Origin: RGIG6904 sp024680835
Lineage (GTDB): Bacteria > Bacillota > Clostridia > Lachnospirales > Lachnospiraceae
DNA length: 7,295 bases
Assembly: GCA_024680835.1 (NCBI GenBank)
Contig: JAILBP010000061.1
Location: 1 to 7,295 of the forward strand
Direction: 5' to 3'
The notes under the pieces: model-generated
The model's database searches: none
Told to the model about the DNA's origin: nothing
Seen by the model: only the letters and a program-made list of their open reading frames with translations
Shown: piece after piece, positions 6,832 through 7,295 of the stretch
Position numbering within the stretch: position 1 is the stretch's first letter
Layout of the letters: every line of letters starts with the position of its first letter
Position numbers and translations under genes: made by a program

Positions 6832-6857
6832 AAAAAAAGAGCCTTGTGGTTCTCTTT
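6832..6857 (-). terminator. Rho-independent terminator of the 45-aa gene
   Basis: On the minus strand AAAGAG pairs with CTCTTT; after a 2-nt bulge, CC pairs with GG around an ACAA loop. A run of Ts (6832-6838, partly in the stem) follows. The hairpin begins within the stop codon of the small upstream gene. It separates that gene from the metal operon. Confidence 0.55.
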
Positions 6858-6993
6858 ACTCTGCTCCCATGATCCCCAGCCATACCGGCATGAGGAATTC
6901 CCGGACTGTATTCAGATATCTTTTAACCTTAGTAACGCTACATTCATATGTTACCGGTCCAAAACAAGCTGTCGGAAAGGTTGAAAACAACAT
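6856..6993 (-). CDS. Small protein of unknown function (45 aa)
   Basis: A short frame from ATG 6991-6993 to TAA 6856-6858. I do not recognise the product. It has two cysteines (C10, C18), a basic middle part (K-V-K-R-Y-L near 22-27) and a hydrophobic C-terminal stretch (F-L-M-P-V-W-L-G-I-M, about 33-42). The stretch is too short for a confident membrane span but could bind a membrane. Support for it being a real gene is positional: GAGAGGA lies 6 nt before the ATG, a promoter with a perfect -35 lies upstream (7067-7095), and a hairpin plus T tract starts right at the stop. It reads in the same direction as the metal operon but is separated from it by that terminator. The region could instead be a small regulatory RNA of about 220 nt with an incidental frame, or a leader whose terminator controls read-through into the metal operon. 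Confidence 0.5.
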   Translation of the reverse strand: MLFSTFPTACFGPVTYECSVTKVKRYLNTVREFLMPVWLGIMGAE

Positions 6994-7066
6994 ATGAAAT
7001 CCTCTCTACTGATCAGAATAACAATAGTCTCACCAATCTTCAAATGCATTCTTCGATAGCTTTTAT

Positions 7067-7095
7067 AATTTACCTTATTTATTGCGCTTTGTCAA
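7067..7095 (-). promoter_or_regulatory. Promoter of the 45-aa gene
   Basis: A perfect minus-strand TTGACA (7090-7095) is followed after 17 bp by TAAATT (7067-7072, four of six matches to TATAAT) in an AT-rich setting. Transcription would begin near 7060, giving a leader of about 65 nt to the ATG at 6993. The -35 lies within the last codons of the VanZ-like remnant. Confidence 0.5.
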
Positions 7096-7291
7096 GGTTG
7101 CTTAACCGGATCAGGAATACTATGCATGCGCCGATTGCAACTCCAAGCGTGTTTAGGATCAGATCATCAACATCTGTATGTCGTCCCTGGCAAAACAATT
7201 GTGTCACTTCGATAAACAGAGTGAAACCGGCACCGACTAATATGGTCCTTTTGCCCTACTCATCGTTTGTCAGTTTAAGACCTATCATAAT
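7079..7291 (-). pseudogene. VanZ-family C-terminal fragment with in-frame TAG
   Basis: The minus-strand frame ending at TAA 7079-7081 encodes 58 residues with a clear VanZ-like end: F-T-L-F-I-E-V-T-Q-L-F, then G-R-H-T-D-V-D-D-L-I-L-N-T-L-G, then a hydrophobic last helix. VanZ-family proteins are small membrane proteins, best known from glycopeptide resistance clusters, mostly of unknown function. Reading upstream, the frame meets TAG at 7256-7258, then N-D-E, a further ten-codon stretch beginning with an ATG at 7286-7288, and TAA at 7292-7294. The other two frames also have stops here, and no ATG follows the TAG. The gene therefore looks decayed, or the sequence near the right edge has an error. 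Family recognition is good; the pseudogene status depends on sequence beyond the window. Confidence 0.6.
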
Positions 7292-7295
7292 TTAC

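Overview
The window looks like a chromosomal segment of a mid-GC Firmicute, most likely a member of the Clostridia (Lachnospiraceae-like). The grounds are the strong AGGAGG-type ribosome binding sites, TTGACA/TATAAT promoters, tightly packed operons, and gene types typical of that group: a cytoplasmic NodB-type deacetylase, a VanZ relative, and a P-type ATPase preceded by a small one-helix protein. The organism call is inference. I saw no rRNA, tRNA, CRISPR array or insertion sequence.

Layout. Positions 1-522 (minus) hold the N-terminal 174 residues of a polysaccharide deacetylase that runs off the left edge. A roughly 270-bp divergent intergenic region follows, with back-to-back promoter candidates. 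Positions 795-3461 (plus) form a two-gene unit: a CPA1/NhaP-type cation/proton antiporter and, 15 bp downstream, a full-length TrkA-type protein with two RCK nucleotide-binding units. The two probably work together in pH, Na+ or K+ homeostasis, with TrkA as the nucleotide-sensing regulator. No TrkH/TrkG channel is present in the window.

Positions 3462-3537 separate two convergent operons and contain hairpins suited to termination. Positions 3538-6658 (minus) form a three-gene metal operon, read from high to low coordinates: an 80-aa one-helix membrane protein, a 699-aa heavy-metal P-type ATPase, and a 261-aa GufA-type ZIP transporter. Both junctions are 4-bp ATGA overlaps, so the three proteins are probably translationally coupled and made together. 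The small protein plus ATPase resembles the mycobacterial PacL/CtpC arrangement of a membrane metallochaperone and its efflux pump. The added ZIP, normally an importer, makes the combination unusual.

Upstream of this operon, positions 6745-6826 carry an ordered array of the palindrome GTTAGCTAAC: three perfect copies exactly 24 bp apart and a fourth degenerate core in phase. This is very likely the operon's regulatory region, and its pentamers resemble those of the DtxR/IdeR metal-regulator box. Beyond it lies a self-contained small gene (6856-6993, 45 aa, unrecognised) with its own promoter, Shine-Dalgarno and terminator. The right edge (7079 to about 7291) holds the C-terminal part of a VanZ-family gene interrupted by an in-frame TAG. 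The most interesting parts are the operator array, the triple-coupled metal operon and the 45-aa gene.
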